From Caulobacter sp. (GTDB taxonomy: Bacteria; Pseudomonadota; Alphaproteobacteria; Caulobacterales; Caulobacteraceae), in NCBI RefSeq assembly GCF_017744445.1, contig NZ_JAGIBH010000011.1:114947-178946 (forward strand): a stretch of 64,000 nt of DNA. Reading direction: 5' to 3'. Of this stretch, positions 21,412 through 30,516 are shown one piece after another (position 1 is the first letter of the stretch; each line of letters begins with the position of its first letter). The translations under genes and the position numbers were made by a program. Under the pieces are notes generated by a model. It searched no databases, had not been told where the DNA came from, and saw only the letters and a program-made list of their open reading frames with translations.

Positions 21412-21702
21412 TCAAGCTTGAGGGCGGGCGCCGAAGGCCTTGGCCAGGTCGTCGGCGGTGAGGCCGTCCAGCTCCAGCCGCTTGAGCCGGGCGGTGTCGC
21501 CAGCCGCCAGACGGACAGCCGAGCGCGGGATCTTCAGGGTCTTGGCCAGGAAGGCCAGCAGGGCCGCATTGGCCGCGCCGTCGACCGGCGGGCTGGCCAC
21601 GCGGACCTTCAGATAGGGGCGGCCGTCCGCGTCGCTGGCCCAGCCGTCGACCGCATCGCGACCGCCGCGGGGCGTCAGGCGGACGGCCAGGACCTCAGCC
21701 AA
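21412..21702 (-). CDS. DUF167 (YggU-type) family protein
   Basis: The 96-residue protein has the DUF167 signature: LTPRGGRDAVDGW near the start and the conserved PPVDGAANAALLAFLAKTL stretch in the middle, which also contains the KIPRSAVRLAAGDTARLK basic region. The family is widespread and small, with no established biochemical role. It overlaps yggT by 8 bases, the pairing seen in many proteobacteria, so the two are one operon. Confidence 0.92.
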   Translation of the reverse strand: MAEVLAVRLTPRGGRDAVDGWASDADGRPYLKVRVASPPVDGAANAALLAFLAKTLKIPRSAVRLAAGDTARLKRLELDGLTADDLAKAFGARPQA

Positions 21703-22009
21703 GGATGTTCAGCAGCGTGCCTTGCAGCGCCGGCAGGATGTAGATCTGTAGGCCTTGCAGCAGCAGCAGCACGATGATTGGGCTGATGTCGACGCCGCCC
21801 AGCGACGGAATAATGCGGCGGAATGGCGCGAGAACCGGGTCGGTGACGCGGTCCAGGAAGGTGGCGATGTTGTAGACGGCTTGGTTGTGGCGATTGATCA
21901 CGTTGAACGCGAACAGCCAGCTTAGCACCGCCGTGATGATGATGGCCCACCACAGCAGGCTCAGCAGCGCATTGAGGATAAAGAAGACGAGATTGATGAT
22001 CGGGGCCAT
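21695..22009 (-). CDS. YggT family membrane protein
   Basis: The 104-residue protein is an integral membrane protein with hydrophobic segments near residues 5-30 and 66-95 flanking the conserved central block (FLDRVTDPVLAPFRRIIPSLGG) characteristic of YggT. The family has been linked to osmotic tolerance and cell-envelope or division functions in various bacteria. The exact role here is not known. It is the first gene of the yggT-DUF167 pair. Confidence 0.92.
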   Translation of the reverse strand: MAPIINLVFFILNALLSLLWWAIIITAVLSWLFAFNVINRHNQAVYNIATFLDRVTDPVLAPFRRIIPSLGGVDISPIIVLLLLQGLQIYILPALQGTLLNILG

Positions 22010-22081
22010 GAGTTTCCATCCGGGAACTCAAGCTTCTTGCCGCGCCCGGGGGTTGCTGGCAAGGCGGGTTAAGAACCCCGC

Positions 22082-22110
22082 TTGACGTACGCGCCCAAGG
22101 GCCGTATCTC
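22082..22110 (+). promoter_or_regulatory. Promoter of tRNA-Ala(CGC)
   Basis: TTGACG at 22082-22087, a 17-base spacer and TATCTC at 22105-22110 fit a housekeeping sigma promoter. Transcription would begin near 22117, five bases before the mature tRNA end. Confidence 0.7.
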
Positions 22111-22121
22111 CGCCGCTCCTT

Positions 22122-22197
22122 GGGGCCGTAGCTCAGATGGTAGAGCGCCTCGTTCGCAATGAGGAGGTCAGGGGTTCGATTCCCCTCGGCTCCACCA
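22122..22197 (+). tRNA. tRNA-Ala (anticodon CGC)
   Basis: The 76-base cloverleaf has a paired acceptor stem (GGGGCCG with CGGCTCC), D-loop AGCTCAGATGGTAGAGC, anticodon stem CCTCG/TGAGG around loop TTCGCAA giving anticodon CGC, the T-arm GGGGTTCGATTCCCC, discriminator A and an encoded CCA. It reads GCG alanine codons, which are common in this G+C-rich genome. Confidence 0.97.
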
Positions 22198-22425
22198 AGG
22201 ACCTTCCCGACATGTGCAAATGAACGTTTCGCCCAGCGCGAGCTTGACCATGCACGTTCATGCCCTTTCCGCGCGCGTCAGCGTCATCTCGCCGCAGCGG
22301 GCGGAAATCGCCGTTTTTGCGTCCTGGCTGCGACGACGCGCCACAGCCACGGTTTACCGGATGGCGCCTCGCCCTGCGTGAGGTTGCCCCACGCCCGATC
22401 GAATGTCGGGCCAGCGGGGGCTAGA

Positions 22426-23616
22426 ATGCGCCAAATCAAGACCAACCAGATCGCCTATCGCCTGGCGGCGGGATCGTTCCTTATCGCCGCGGCGCTGCTG
22501 GCGGCCGACGCCGCCTCCGCCGAAGAGGGCTCGGCCCTCAAGCTGGGTGGCAGCTATACGGCGGACGTGACCGGCACGGTCAGCGGCGGCCTGGCCAAGC
22601 GCGGCCGGGTGCTGGACGATTTCCAGATCTCCGCCGATCTCGACCTGGACAAGGCCTTCGGCTGGAAGGGCGCGACCGCCCACGCCCTGTTCCTGAACAA
22701 CAGCGGCGCCATGCCCAACGAGGACGCCGGCACCCTGCAGGGCGTCGACAATATCGAGGTCAGCCGCCAGCGCGCCCGCCTGTTCGAGGCCTGGGTCGAG
22801 CAGGGCTTCGGCAAGGGCTCGATCCGCGCCGGCCTCTATGACCTCAACAGCGAGTTCTATTCCAACGACAGCGCCGGCATGCTGCTGGCGCCGGCCTTCG
22901 GCATTGGCTCGGAGCTGGCCGCGACGGGACCCAACGGTCCGTCGATCTTCCCGTCCACGGCGCTCGCCGTCCGCGCGCGCTGGACGCCCAATGAGCACGT
23001 CTACGCCCAGGCGGCGGTGTTGAACGCCAATGCCGGCGTGCTGGGCGATCCCGGCGGCGTCCACACCTCGTTCGACAATGGCGTGCTGGCCATCGCCGAG
23101 GCCGGCTGGCAAGGGCGCGGCAAGGTGGCCTTCGGGACCTGGCGCTATAGCGACAAGCAGGATGACATCCGCAGCGTGACGCCGGCCGGCGATCCGGTGC
23201 ACGCCACCGCCCAGGGCGCCTATGTCCTGCTGGAGCGGCAACTGACCGGCGAGGGCGAAGACGCGGTACGCAAGACCACGGCTTTTGCCCGCCTGGGCGT
23301 CTCGGACGGCGACACCACCGCCTTCAAGGGCGGCTGGCAGGCCGGCGTGCTGGTGCAGCATGTCTTCGAGAGCCGCCCCGACAGCGCCTTCTCGATGGGG
23401 GTCAACCAGGCCTATCTGTCGGGCAAGTTCCGCGACAACGCCTTCGATGCGGGCCAGCGCCTGCAACGCGCGGAGAGCGCCGTCGAGGTGACCTATTCGG
23501 ACAAGATCGGACCGGTGACGATCCAGCCCGACCTGCAATATGTGAAGGACCCGGGCGCCGACGGCGGCGTCGGCCACGCCCTGGTGGCGATCCTGCGGGT
23601 GGGCGTGGAGTTCTAG
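22426..23616 (+). CDS. OprB-type carbohydrate porin
   Basis: The ATG at 22426 follows a GGGGG ribosome-binding stretch and starts a signal peptide ending near DAASAEE. A longer frame running back over the tRNA is not credible. The 396-residue protein matches the OprB family: LKLGGSYTADVTGTVSGG, FLNNSGAMPN, LFEAWVEQGFGKGSIRAGLYDLNSEF in pieces, and a C-terminal beta-strand ending in phenylalanine (LRVGVEF) needed for outer-membrane assembly. It should form an outer-membrane channel for sugars or similar small solutes. Confidence 0.9.
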   Translation: MRQIKTNQIAYRLAAGSFLIAAALLAADAASAEEGSALKLGGSYTADVTGTVSGGLAKRGRVLDDFQISADLDLDKAFGWKGATAHALFLNNSGAMPNEDAGTLQGVDNIEVSRQRARLFEAWVEQGFGKGSIRAGLYDLNSEFYSNDSAGMLLAPAFGIGSELAATGPNGPSIFPSTALAVRARWTPNEHVYAQAAVLNANAGVLGDPGGVHTSFDNGVLAIAEAGWQGRGKVAFGTWRYSDKQDDIRSVTPAGDPVHATAQGAYVLLERQLTGEGEDAVRKTTAFARLGVSDGDTTAFKGGWQAGVLVQHVFESRPDSAFSMGVNQAYLSGKFRDNAFDAGQRLQRAESAVEVTYSDKIGPVTIQPDLQYVKDPGADGGVGHALVAILRVGVEF

Positions 23617-23628
23617 TCCGTAAAAGCT

Positions 23629-23730
23629 GTCATCCCGGCCAAGCGCGTAGCGCGCCGAGCCGGGACCACAACAAGCGCCGAGTTTCCGGCGGTCCCGGGT
23701 CGCGCAAGCGCGCCCGGGATGACCGTTTTT
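23629..23730. repeat. Inverted repeat element between porin and tkt, with terminator-like end
   Basis: GTCATCCCGG at 23629-23638 is repeated in inverse as CCGGGATGAC at 23714-23723. Each arm contains its own GC-rich hairpin (AAGCGCG-TAG-CGCGC type on the left, CGCGCAAGCGCG on the right). TTTTT follows at 23725-23729. It fills the gap between the convergent porin and tkt genes, so it can end the porin transcript. It differs in sequence from the repeats at 8022 and 9787. Confidence 0.75.
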
Positions 23731-25687
23731 ATTGAGCCGCTTCCGCGACGGCTTCGGCGGTGATGCCGAATTCCTTGTAGAGGCGCTCGAACGGGGCCGA
23801 GGCGCCGAAGCTCTTCATGCCGACGAACTTGCCGTCCTCGCCGATGAAGCGCTCCCAGCCCATGCGGATGCCGGCTTCCACCGCCACGCGCACCGGCGCC
23901 GAGCCGATAACCGAGGCCTGGTAGGCGGCGTCCTGCTTGTCGAACAGTTCCCAGCAGGGGGTCGAGACGACGCGGGTTGGCTTGCCCTTGGCCTGCAGGA
24001 TGTCGCGGGCGGCGACGGCGACGCCGACTTCCGTGCCCGAGGCGAAGATCGTCACCTGGGCTTCACCACCCTCGGCCGCTAGCAGCTCGTAGGCGCCCTT
24101 GGCCGACAGATCGCCGCCGGTCGTGCGCACGTGCGGGGTCTTCTGGCGCGACAGGGTCATCACCGACGGGGTGCGCTGGTGCTGCAGGGCGACCTTCCAG
24201 CACTCGGCGGCTTCCACCGCGTCGGCCGGGCGGAAGACCAGCAGGTTCGGAATGGCGCGCAGGGAGGCGACCTGTTCCACCGGCTGGTGGGTCGGGCCGT
24301 CTTCGCCCAGGCCGATGGAGTCGTGGGTCATCACGTGGATGACGCGCGCTTCCATCAGGGCGCCCAGGCGGATCGCGGCGCGGCTGTAGTCGGCGAAGGC
24401 CAGGAAGGTGCCCGAATACGGGATGATCCCGCCGTGCAGGGCCATGCCGTTCATGGCTGCGGCCATGCCGAACTCACGCACGCCGTAGTGGACGTAGCGG
24501 CCCGTGTATTCGGGGGCGTCGAACGCGCCCATGCCCTTGACCAGGGTGTTGTTCGAGCCGGTCAGGTCGGCCGAACCGCCGATCATTTCCGGGATGGCCG
24601 GGATCAGCTGGTCCAGGGCCGAGCCCGAGTGGACGCGGGTGGCGTTGACCGGCTTGCTCTCCACCGCCTTGGCGATGTGGGCGTCGACGGCCTCGAAGGC
24701 GGTCGCGGGCAGTTCGCCAGCCATGACGCGCTTGAAGTCCGACGCGTGGATCGAGGCGGCCAGCTTGGCTTCCCAAGCCTTGCGGACCTTGGCGCCGCGA
24801 CGGCCGACGCTCTTCCAGGCCGTGGCGATGTCGCCCGGCACGGTGAACGGCTCGGCGTCCCAGCCCATGGCGACGCGGGCGTCGCGGATCTGGTCGTCGA
24901 ACAGGGTGTAGCCGTGGCTGTGGGGGTCGCCTTCTTTCGGACCCGCGCCCTTCGAGATCAGCGTCTTGCACGCGATCATGGTCGGGCGGTCCTGCTTGGT
25001 GGCCCAGCGCAGGGCGGCGGCGATCTTGCCGTGGTCGTGGCCGTCGACGACCTTCACCGCCCAGCCGGCGGCCTTGAAGCGGGCGACCTGATCGCCGGTC
25101 TCGGCGATGGTGGCCTCGCCGTCGATGGTGGTGTTGTTGTCATCGAACAGGACGGTAAGCTTCGAGAGCTTCAGGCGGCCGGCGATGCTGATGGCTTCGT
25201 GGCTGACGCCTTCCATCAGGCAGCCGTCGCCGGCGATCACCCAGGTGCGGTGGTCGACGAGGTCGGAGCCGAAGCGGGCGGCGAGGTGGGCTTCGGCCAT
25301 CGCCATGCCGACGGCGGTGGCCAGGCCCTGGCCCAGCGGACCGGTCGTGGTCTCGACGCCGGGGGTGTGGTGCACTTCCGGGTGGCCGGGGGTCAGCGAC
25401 CCCCACTGACGGAAGTTCTCGATCTCCTTCATCGTTACGGCCTTGAAGCCGGTCAGGTGAAGCAGGGAATAGAGCAGCATCGAGCCGTGGCCGGCCGACA
25501 GCACGAAGCGGTCGCGGTCGTGCCAGTTGGGCTGGCTGGCGTCGAACTTCAGGAACTTGCCCCACAGGACGGTGGCCACGTCGGCCATGCCCATCGGCAT
25601 GCCTTGGTGACCGGACTTAGCCTTGTGCACGGCGTCCATGGAAAGGACGCGGATCGCGTCGGCCATCTTGATGGGCGAAACGGGCAT
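23729..25687 (-). CDS. tkt: Transketolase
   Basis: The start is the ATG at 25687 (MPVSPIKMADAIRVLSMDAV), matching the usual transketolase N-terminus; an in-frame upstream start would add 29 atypical residues. The 652-residue protein shows the thiamine diphosphate motif beginning GDGCLMEGVSHEA and ending in the NN of FDDNN, the substrate histidines (SAGHGSML) and the pyrimidine domain EFGMAAAMNGMALHGG. It moves two-carbon units in the pentose phosphate and Calvin-type networks. A transaldolase is at 31996. tkt is divergent from nadE. Confidence 0.97.
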   Translation of the reverse strand: MPVSPIKMADAIRVLSMDAVHKAKSGHQGMPMGMADVATVLWGKFLKFDASQPNWHDRDRFVLSAGHGSMLLYSLLHLTGFKAVTMKEIENFRQWGSLTPGHPEVHHTPGVETTTGPLGQGLATAVGMAMAEAHLAARFGSDLVDHRTWVIAGDGCLMEGVSHEAISIAGRLKLSKLTVLFDDNNTTIDGEATIAETGDQVARFKAAGWAVKVVDGHDHGKIAAALRWATKQDRPTMIACKTLISKGAGPKEGDPHSHGYTLFDDQIRDARVAMGWDAEPFTVPGDIATAWKSVGRRGAKVRKAWEAKLAASIHASDFKRVMAGELPATAFEAVDAHIAKAVESKPVNATRVHSGSALDQLIPAIPEMIGGSADLTGSNNTLVKGMGAFDAPEYTGRYVHYGVREFGMAAAMNGMALHGGIIPYSGTFLAFADYSRAAIRLGALMEARVIHVMTHDSIGLGEDGPTHQPVEQVASLRAIPNLLVFRPADAVEAAECWKVALQHQRTPSVMTLSRQKTPHVRTTGGDLSAKGAYELLAAEGGEAQVTIFASGTEVGVAVAARDILQAKGKPTRVVSTPCWELFDKQDAAYQASVIGSAPVRVAVEAGIRMGWERFIGEDGKFVGMKSFGASAPFERLYKEFGITAEAVAEAAQ

Positions 25688-25827
25688 ATGGGCTTCCGTC
25701 TTTTCTATGTTTTGCGGGGCTGCGCGAGGGGCGCACTCGCATGCGAGGCCCCGGGGGTCAACCCGCGTGGACACGCTTCTTGACCGCTATGCAACATCGT
25801 CCGCAGGCGCTATAGCTGGATATCGAC

Positions 25828-25848
25828 TTATGCTCATTTTCAGCATAA
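25828..25848. promoter_or_regulatory. Inverted repeat before nadE
   Basis: TTATGCT-N7-AGCATAA is a perfect 7-bp inverted repeat, 18 bases before the nadE start. It could be an operator or an mRNA hairpin near the ribosome-binding site. I do not recognise a known regulator for it. Confidence 0.4.
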
Positions 25849-25866
25849 CCCTGAAAGGCCGGTTCC

Positions 25867-27903
25867 TTGGGTAGTCCGTCGTTCTTCTCGCCCTATCGTC
25901 ATGGCTTCGTCCGTGTCGCGACCGCCGTTCCCAAGGTGAAGCTGGCCGATCCGGCGGCCAATGCTCAGAGCGTTCTGGCCATGGCCAGCGAGGCGCATGA
26001 AGCCGGCGTAGCGGTGATCGTGTTCCCGGAGCTGGGTCTGACCGGCTACACCATCGACGACCTGCTGCAGCAGGAGGTCCTGCTGGACGCTGTCGAGGCG
26101 GCGCTCGCGACCCTGGCCGAGAGCAGCGCCAAGCTGGCCCCGATGATCGTGGTCGGCGCGCCTTTGCGCGACGGCGGCCGGCTCTACAACACCGCCGTGG
26201 CGATCCATGCGGGCAAGGTGCTGGGCGTCACGCCTAAGAGCTTCCTGCCCAATTACCGCGAATTCTACGAGCGCCGCTGGTTCACGCCGGGCGCGGGGGT
26301 GACGGGAAAGACGCTGACCCTGGCCGGTCAGGTCGTTCCGTTCGGGACCGACGTGCTCTTCCGCGCCGACGCGCCGACGCCGTTCACCGTCGGCGTCGAG
26401 ATCTGCGAGGACGTCTGGACCCCTACGCCGCCCAGCACCGCCCAGGCCATGGCAGGGGCCGAGATCCTGCTGAACCTGTCGGCCAGCAACATCACCATCG
26501 GCAAGTCCGAGACCCGCCGGATGCTGTGCGCCAGCCAGTCGTCGCGGATGGTGGCGGCCTATGTCTACGCCGCCGCGGGGGCGGGCGAGAGCTCGACGGA
26601 CCTGGCCTGGGACGGCCATGTCGACATCCACGAGATGGGCGCGCTGCTGGCAGAGAGCCCACGTTTCTCGACCGGCCCGGCCTGGACCTATGCCGACATC
26701 GACGTCGAGCGGATCCGCCAGGAGCGCATGCGCGTGGGCAGCTTCGGCGACGCCATGGCGCTGTCGCCGCCCAAGGTCCCGTTCCGCGTGGTTCCGTTCA
26801 AGTTCGAAGCGCCGGCCGGCGACCTGGCCTTGCATCGCCTGATCGAGCGGTTCCCGTTCACGCCCTCGGACCCCGCCAAGCTGCGCGAGAACTGCTACGA
26901 GGCCTATAATATCCAGGTCCAGGGCCTGGCGCGTCGCCTGGAAGCCTCGGGCCTCAAGAAGCTGGTCATCGGTATCTCGGGCGGCCTGGACTCGACCCAA
27001 GCGCTGCTGGTGGCGGCCAAGGCCATGGATCAGCTCTCCCTGCCGCGCACCAACATCCTGGCCTACACCCTGCCGGGCTTCGCCACCTCGGATCGCACCA
27101 AGGACAATGCCTGGGCCCTCATGCGGGCCATGGGCGCGACCGCCGCCGAGCTCGACATCCGCCCGGCCGCGACCCAAATGCTGAAGGACCTTGACCACCC
27201 GTTCGGGCGCGGCGAGCCGGTCTATGACGTGACGTTCGAGAACGTCCAGGCGGGTCTGCGCACCGACTACCTGTTCCGCTTGGCCAATCACAACGCCGCC
27301 CTGGTCGTCGGCACCGGCGACCTGTCGGAGCTGGCGCTCGGCTGGTGCACCTACGGCGTCGGCGACCACATGAGCCATTACAACCCCAATTGCGGGGCGC
27401 CCAAGACGTTGATCCAGCACCTGATCCGCTTCGTGGCCCATTCCGGCGACGTCGACGCGAGCACGACGGCGCTGCTGGAGGACATCCTGGCCACCGAGAT
27501 CTCGCCGGAGCTGGTGCCGGGCGAGCAGACCCAGGCGACCGAGAGCTTCGTCGGCCCCTACGCCCTGCAGGACTTCAACCTCTACTACATGACCCGCTAC
27601 GGCATGGCGCCGTCCAAGATCGCCTTCCTGGCCTGGAGCGCCTGGCACGACGCGGAGGCGGGCGGCTGGCCGGTTGGGTTGCCGCAGACCGGCCGTCGCG
27701 CCTACGACCTGGCCGAGATCAGGAAGTGGTTGGAGCTGTTCCTCAAGCGCTTCTTCGCCAACCAGTTCAAGCGCTCGGCCGTGCCGAACGGGCCCAAGAT
27801 CTCGTCGGGCGGGGCGCTGTCGCCACGCGGCGACTGGCGGATGCCGTCGGACGCCACGACTGACACCTGGCTGGCCGAGTTGAAGGCGAACGTTCCGGGT
27901 TAA
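25867..27903 (+). CDS. nadE: Glutamine-dependent NAD+ synthetase
   Basis: The start is a TTG at 25867 ([20 protein letters not shown]), which matches the normal N-terminus; the next ATG would remove part of the glutaminase domain. The 678-residue protein has an N-terminal nitrilase-type glutaminase (FPELGLTGY with Glu, [11 protein letters not shown] with Lys, VEICEDVW with the nucleophile Cys) and a C-terminal synthetase with the ATP loop [12 protein letters not shown]. It amidates nicotinic acid adenine dinucleotide using glutamine nitrogen. Confidence 0.96.
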   Translation: MGSPSFFSPYRHGFVRVATAVPKVKLADPAANAQSVLAMASEAHEAGVAVIVFPELGLTGYTIDDLLQQEVLLDAVEAALATLAESSAKLAPMIVVGAPLRDGGRLYNTAVAIHAGKVLGVTPKSFLPNYREFYERRWFTPGAGVTGKTLTLAGQVVPFGTDVLFRADAPTPFTVGVEICEDVWTPTPPSTAQAMAGAEILLNLSASNITIGKSETRRMLCASQSSRMVAAYVYAAAGAGESSTDLAWDGHVDIHEMGALLAESPRFSTGPAWTYADIDVERIRQERMRVGSFGDAMALSPPKVPFRVVPFKFEAPAGDLALHRLIERFPFTPSDPAKLRENCYEAYNIQVQGLARRLEASGLKKLVIGISGGLDSTQALLVAAKAMDQLSLPRTNILAYTLPGFATSDRTKDNAWALMRAMGATAAELDIRPAATQMLKDLDHPFGRGEPVYDVTFENVQAGLRTDYLFRLANHNAALVVGTGDLSELALGWCTYGVGDHMSHYNPNCGAPKTLIQHLIRFVAHSGDVDASTTALLEDILATEISPELVPGEQTQATESFVGPYALQDFNLYYMTRYGMAPSKIAFLAWSAWHDAEAGGWPVGLPQTGRRAYDLAEIRKWLELFLKRFFANQFKRSAVPNGPKISSGGALSPRGDWRMPSDATTDTWLAELKANVPG

Positions 27904-27977
27904 AAGCGCTTCGCCTCGCGCGCGCTTCGCGATATCCCCGGACCCAAGCAGGGGTGCTTGTCAGTCTGGGGTTACTC

Positions 27978-29288
27978 TTGGCCGCGATCTATCCGGTTAT
28001 CCTTTGCGGCGGTTCGGGCACGCGCCTGTGGCCCGCCTCGCGCAGCGATCAGCCCAAACAGTTCCTGAAGCTGGTCGGCGACCGTTCGTCGTTCCAGGAA
28101 ACCGTGCTGCGGGTGAAGGACATCCCCGGCGTCGCCGAGATCGTCGTGGTTACCGGCGAGGCCATGGTCGGCTTCGTCGCCGAGCAGACCGCCGAGATCG
28201 AGACCTGGGCCACCATATTGGTCGAGCCCGAGGCGCGCGACAGCGCCCCCGCCGTCGCCGCGGCCGCCGCCTATGTCCAGACGCTCGACCCCGACGGCGT
28301 AGTGCTGATGCTGGCCGCCGACCACCACGTGGCCGATCCGCAGGTGTTCCAGGACGCCGCCGTCACAGCCGCCAAGGCCGCCGAGCACGACCTGATCGTC
28401 ACCTTCGGCGTCCAGCCCACCGTGCCCGCGACGGGCTTTGGCTATATCCGCCCCGGCGCGCCGCTGCTGGATGGCTCGGTGCGCGAAGTCGCCGCCTTTG
28501 TCGAGAAGCCCAACCAGGAGACCGCCGAGCGCTACCTGCTGGAAGGCTATCTCTGGAACAGCGGCAATTTCGCCTTCAAGGCCGCCACCCTGCTGGGCGA
28601 GTTCGAGGCGTTCGAGCCCTCGGTGGCCGCCGCCGCCAAGGCCGTCGCTGAGGCGCTGGAATTCGAAGCCGGCATCGGCCGCCTGGACCGCGAGGCCTTC
28701 GCCGGCGCGGCCAAGATCAGCCTGGACTATGCGGTGATGGAACGGACGGCCAAGGCCGCCGTGGTCCCGGCGACCTTCGCCTGGTCGGACCTGGGCGCCT
28801 GGGACGCGATCTGGGAGGCCTCGACCCGCGACGATGACGGCAATGCGCGCGACGGCGATGTCGACCTGCACGAGGCCACCAACGTCTTGGTGCGCTCGAC
28901 CGGTCCCTATGTCGGTGTGATCGGGGTCAGCGACATCGTGGTGGTGGCCGAGCCGGACGCGGTGCTGGTCTGCCATCGTAAGGACAGCCAGGCCGTGAAG
29001 ACCCTGGTCGATGGCCTCAAGGCCAAGGGCCGCTCGATCGCCTCGCGCAAGAGCGCCTCGCCGGGCGGGTCCGAGACCCTGGTCAGCACCGACGGCTTCG
29101 ACGTCGAGCTGCGCCGCGCTCCGGCCGGCGAGACCGTGGTCCTGCCGGTCTCGACCGTGCAACTGCTGGAAGGCGTGCTGGAGATCGATGGCGACGTCTA
29201 TGCCGCCGGCGCGATCATTCCCGTGGAAGCCGAAGTTCGCGCGCGGGCGATCGGCGCCGCCACCCTGCTGCTTACGAAGCCGCGCTGA
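27978..29288 (+). CDS. manC: Mannose-1-phosphate guanylyltransferase
   Basis: The protein carries the signature LCGGSGTRLWPASRSDQPKQ at its N-terminus, a VEKPN stretch near residue 175, and WSDLGAWD, as in ManC-type GDP-mannose synthases. I prefer the TTG at 27978, preceded by GGGG at ribosome-binding distance, giving about 436 residues. A GTG at 27954 adds 8 residues. The isomerase half of bifunctional ManC/AlgA is reduced to a short cupin-like tail (about 375-436). The last 17 bases overlap the convergent AGE-family gene. Confidence 0.92.
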   Translation: MAAIYPVILCGGSGTRLWPASRSDQPKQFLKLVGDRSSFQETVLRVKDIPGVAEIVVVTGEAMVGFVAEQTAEIETWATILVEPEARDSAPAVAAAAAYVQTLDPDGVVLMLAADHHVADPQVFQDAAVTAAKAAEHDLIVTFGVQPTVPATGFGYIRPGAPLLDGSVREVAAFVEKPNQETAERYLLEGYLWNSGNFAFKAATLLGEFEAFEPSVAAAAKAVAEALEFEAGIGRLDREAFAGAAKISLDYAVMERTAKAAVVPATFAWSDLGAWDAIWEASTRDDDGNARDGDVDLHEATNVLVRSTGPYVGVIGVSDIVVVAEPDAVLVCHRKDSQAVKTLVDGLKAKGRSIASRKSASPGGSETLVSTDGFDVELRRAPAGETVVLPVSTVQLLEGVLEIDGDVYAAGAIIPVEAEVRARAIGAATLLLTKPR

Positions 29289-30441
29289 CCGCCCGGTCCA
29301 TCTCCAAGATCGACAGCACGATATGGTAGAACGAGCTGGCCGGGGCCGGCTCGTCCACGAAGGTCTCGTCGGGCTGGTACTTGTCGCGCCATAGGCCCGA
29401 GATCGGGGTGCGCAGATAGGTCATCAGCCCCTCGGCGCCGGCGGCGGCCATGTCCCAGTACTTGGACTCACCGGTGACCTCGGCGGCCAGGACGGCGGCC
29501 TTGATGCGCTCGGTCTGCGGCCACAGGCGCGCGCCGTTGTCGTGGATGGAGAAGTCGTCCAGCAGGGCGTTGATCGCCACGCCGCGCGCCAGGTCGGTCC
29601 CATGGGCCTCGGCGTCGTCGATCATGCGCAGGGCGGCGGTCGTGGCGTCCGGACGGTTCGCCAGCTTGCCCCACCGCAGCAGCAGCCAACCCCATTCGAA
29701 CTGGTGGCCCGGCTCGCAGATCCGGCCCTCGACACCCGGCGCGGCATTCCAGTCGAGGTCGAAGAACTCGCGCAGCTGGCCGCTCTCGGGCTGGATGAAC
29801 TTACTGAGCGCCAGCTGCGCGATCTCGTCCGCCAGGGCGCGCCAGGGCGGGTCGCCGTCGATTTCGTTCCAGGCCAGCATGGCCTCGAACAGGTGCATGT
29901 GCGGGTTGGATTGCAGCGGCGCGGTCGGCGGGTTGAAGTTGTGGAAGCCGGCGACGGGATGCTTGCGCTCGGCGATCAGCTTTTCGCGCACGGCGGTCGC
30001 GATTTGCTTAGCCTCCTCGGCGCGGGCCGGCAGCACCTTGGCGACCGCCGCCAGGGCGAACATGGCGAAGGCCTGGTCATAGAGGTCGGCGGTCTCGTCC
30101 AGGCTCTCGCCGTTCGGGCCGACCAGGGTGCGAAACAGGCCATCCGGGCGGCGATAGCGGTCGAGATAGAAGGCGAGGCCATGCTCGACCGCCGCCTGCC
30201 ACGGACCGGTCCAGCCCAGCTCGCCGGCGATGGCGTAGGAATAGATCTGACGTGGCAGCACCCGGCCGCGACGCGGACCGTCGACGGGGACGGCTTCCAG
30301 GTCCAGCTTCTCGAAGAAGCCGCCCTTCACGTGGTCGGCGCCCGTTTCCCACCACAGCGGATAGGCCGCCTCCGTCGCCCAGGTCTTGAGGCGGTCACGC
30401 AGGCGGGCGGCGTCGGCGAGGGCGTTGGTCATGGGCGGCAT
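29272..30441 (-). CDS. AGE-family epimerase/isomerase
   Basis: The 389-residue protein belongs to the N-acylglucosamine 2-epimerase family, an (alpha/alpha)6 barrel: YPLWWETGADHVKGGF near the start, NPHMHLFEAMLAW and EPGHQFEWGWLL with the catalytic histidines, and RDKYQPDETFVDEP near the end. The family interconverts mannose, mannose 6-phosphate or N-acyl sugars. Facing manC, it is a candidate mannose-6-phosphate isomerase, which is inference. The start could be the ATG at 30441 or the one at 30432. It is divergent from gmhB. Confidence 0.88.
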   Translation of the reverse strand: MPPMTNALADAARLRDRLKTWATEAAYPLWWETGADHVKGGFFEKLDLEAVPVDGPRRGRVLPRQIYSYAIAGELGWTGPWQAAVEHGLAFYLDRYRRPDGLFRTLVGPNGESLDETADLYDQAFAMFALAAVAKVLPARAEEAKQIATAVREKLIAERKHPVAGFHNFNPPTAPLQSNPHMHLFEAMLAWNEIDGDPPWRALADEIAQLALSKFIQPESGQLREFFDLDWNAAPGVEGRICEPGHQFEWGWLLLRWGKLANRPDATTAALRMIDDAEAHGTDLARGVAINALLDDFSIHDNGARLWPQTERIKAAVLAAEVTGESKYWDMAAAGAEGLMTYLRTPISGLWRDKYQPDETFVDEPAPASSFYHIVLSILEMDRAVSAAS

Positions 30442-30516
30442 TTCTAGGGAGCTTAGGCGACGAGGCCAAGACGCGGGCCGTGGTATTTCGCGGCGGCTCA
30501 GGTTAGTGCTCGGGCC

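Noticed and set aside
22159..22425. N-terminal extension of the porin running back into tRNA-Ala
   Set aside because: The segment overlaps the tRNA and lacks coding character. The signal peptide begins at 22426. The 228 bases between tRNA and porin hold no other gene that I can support.
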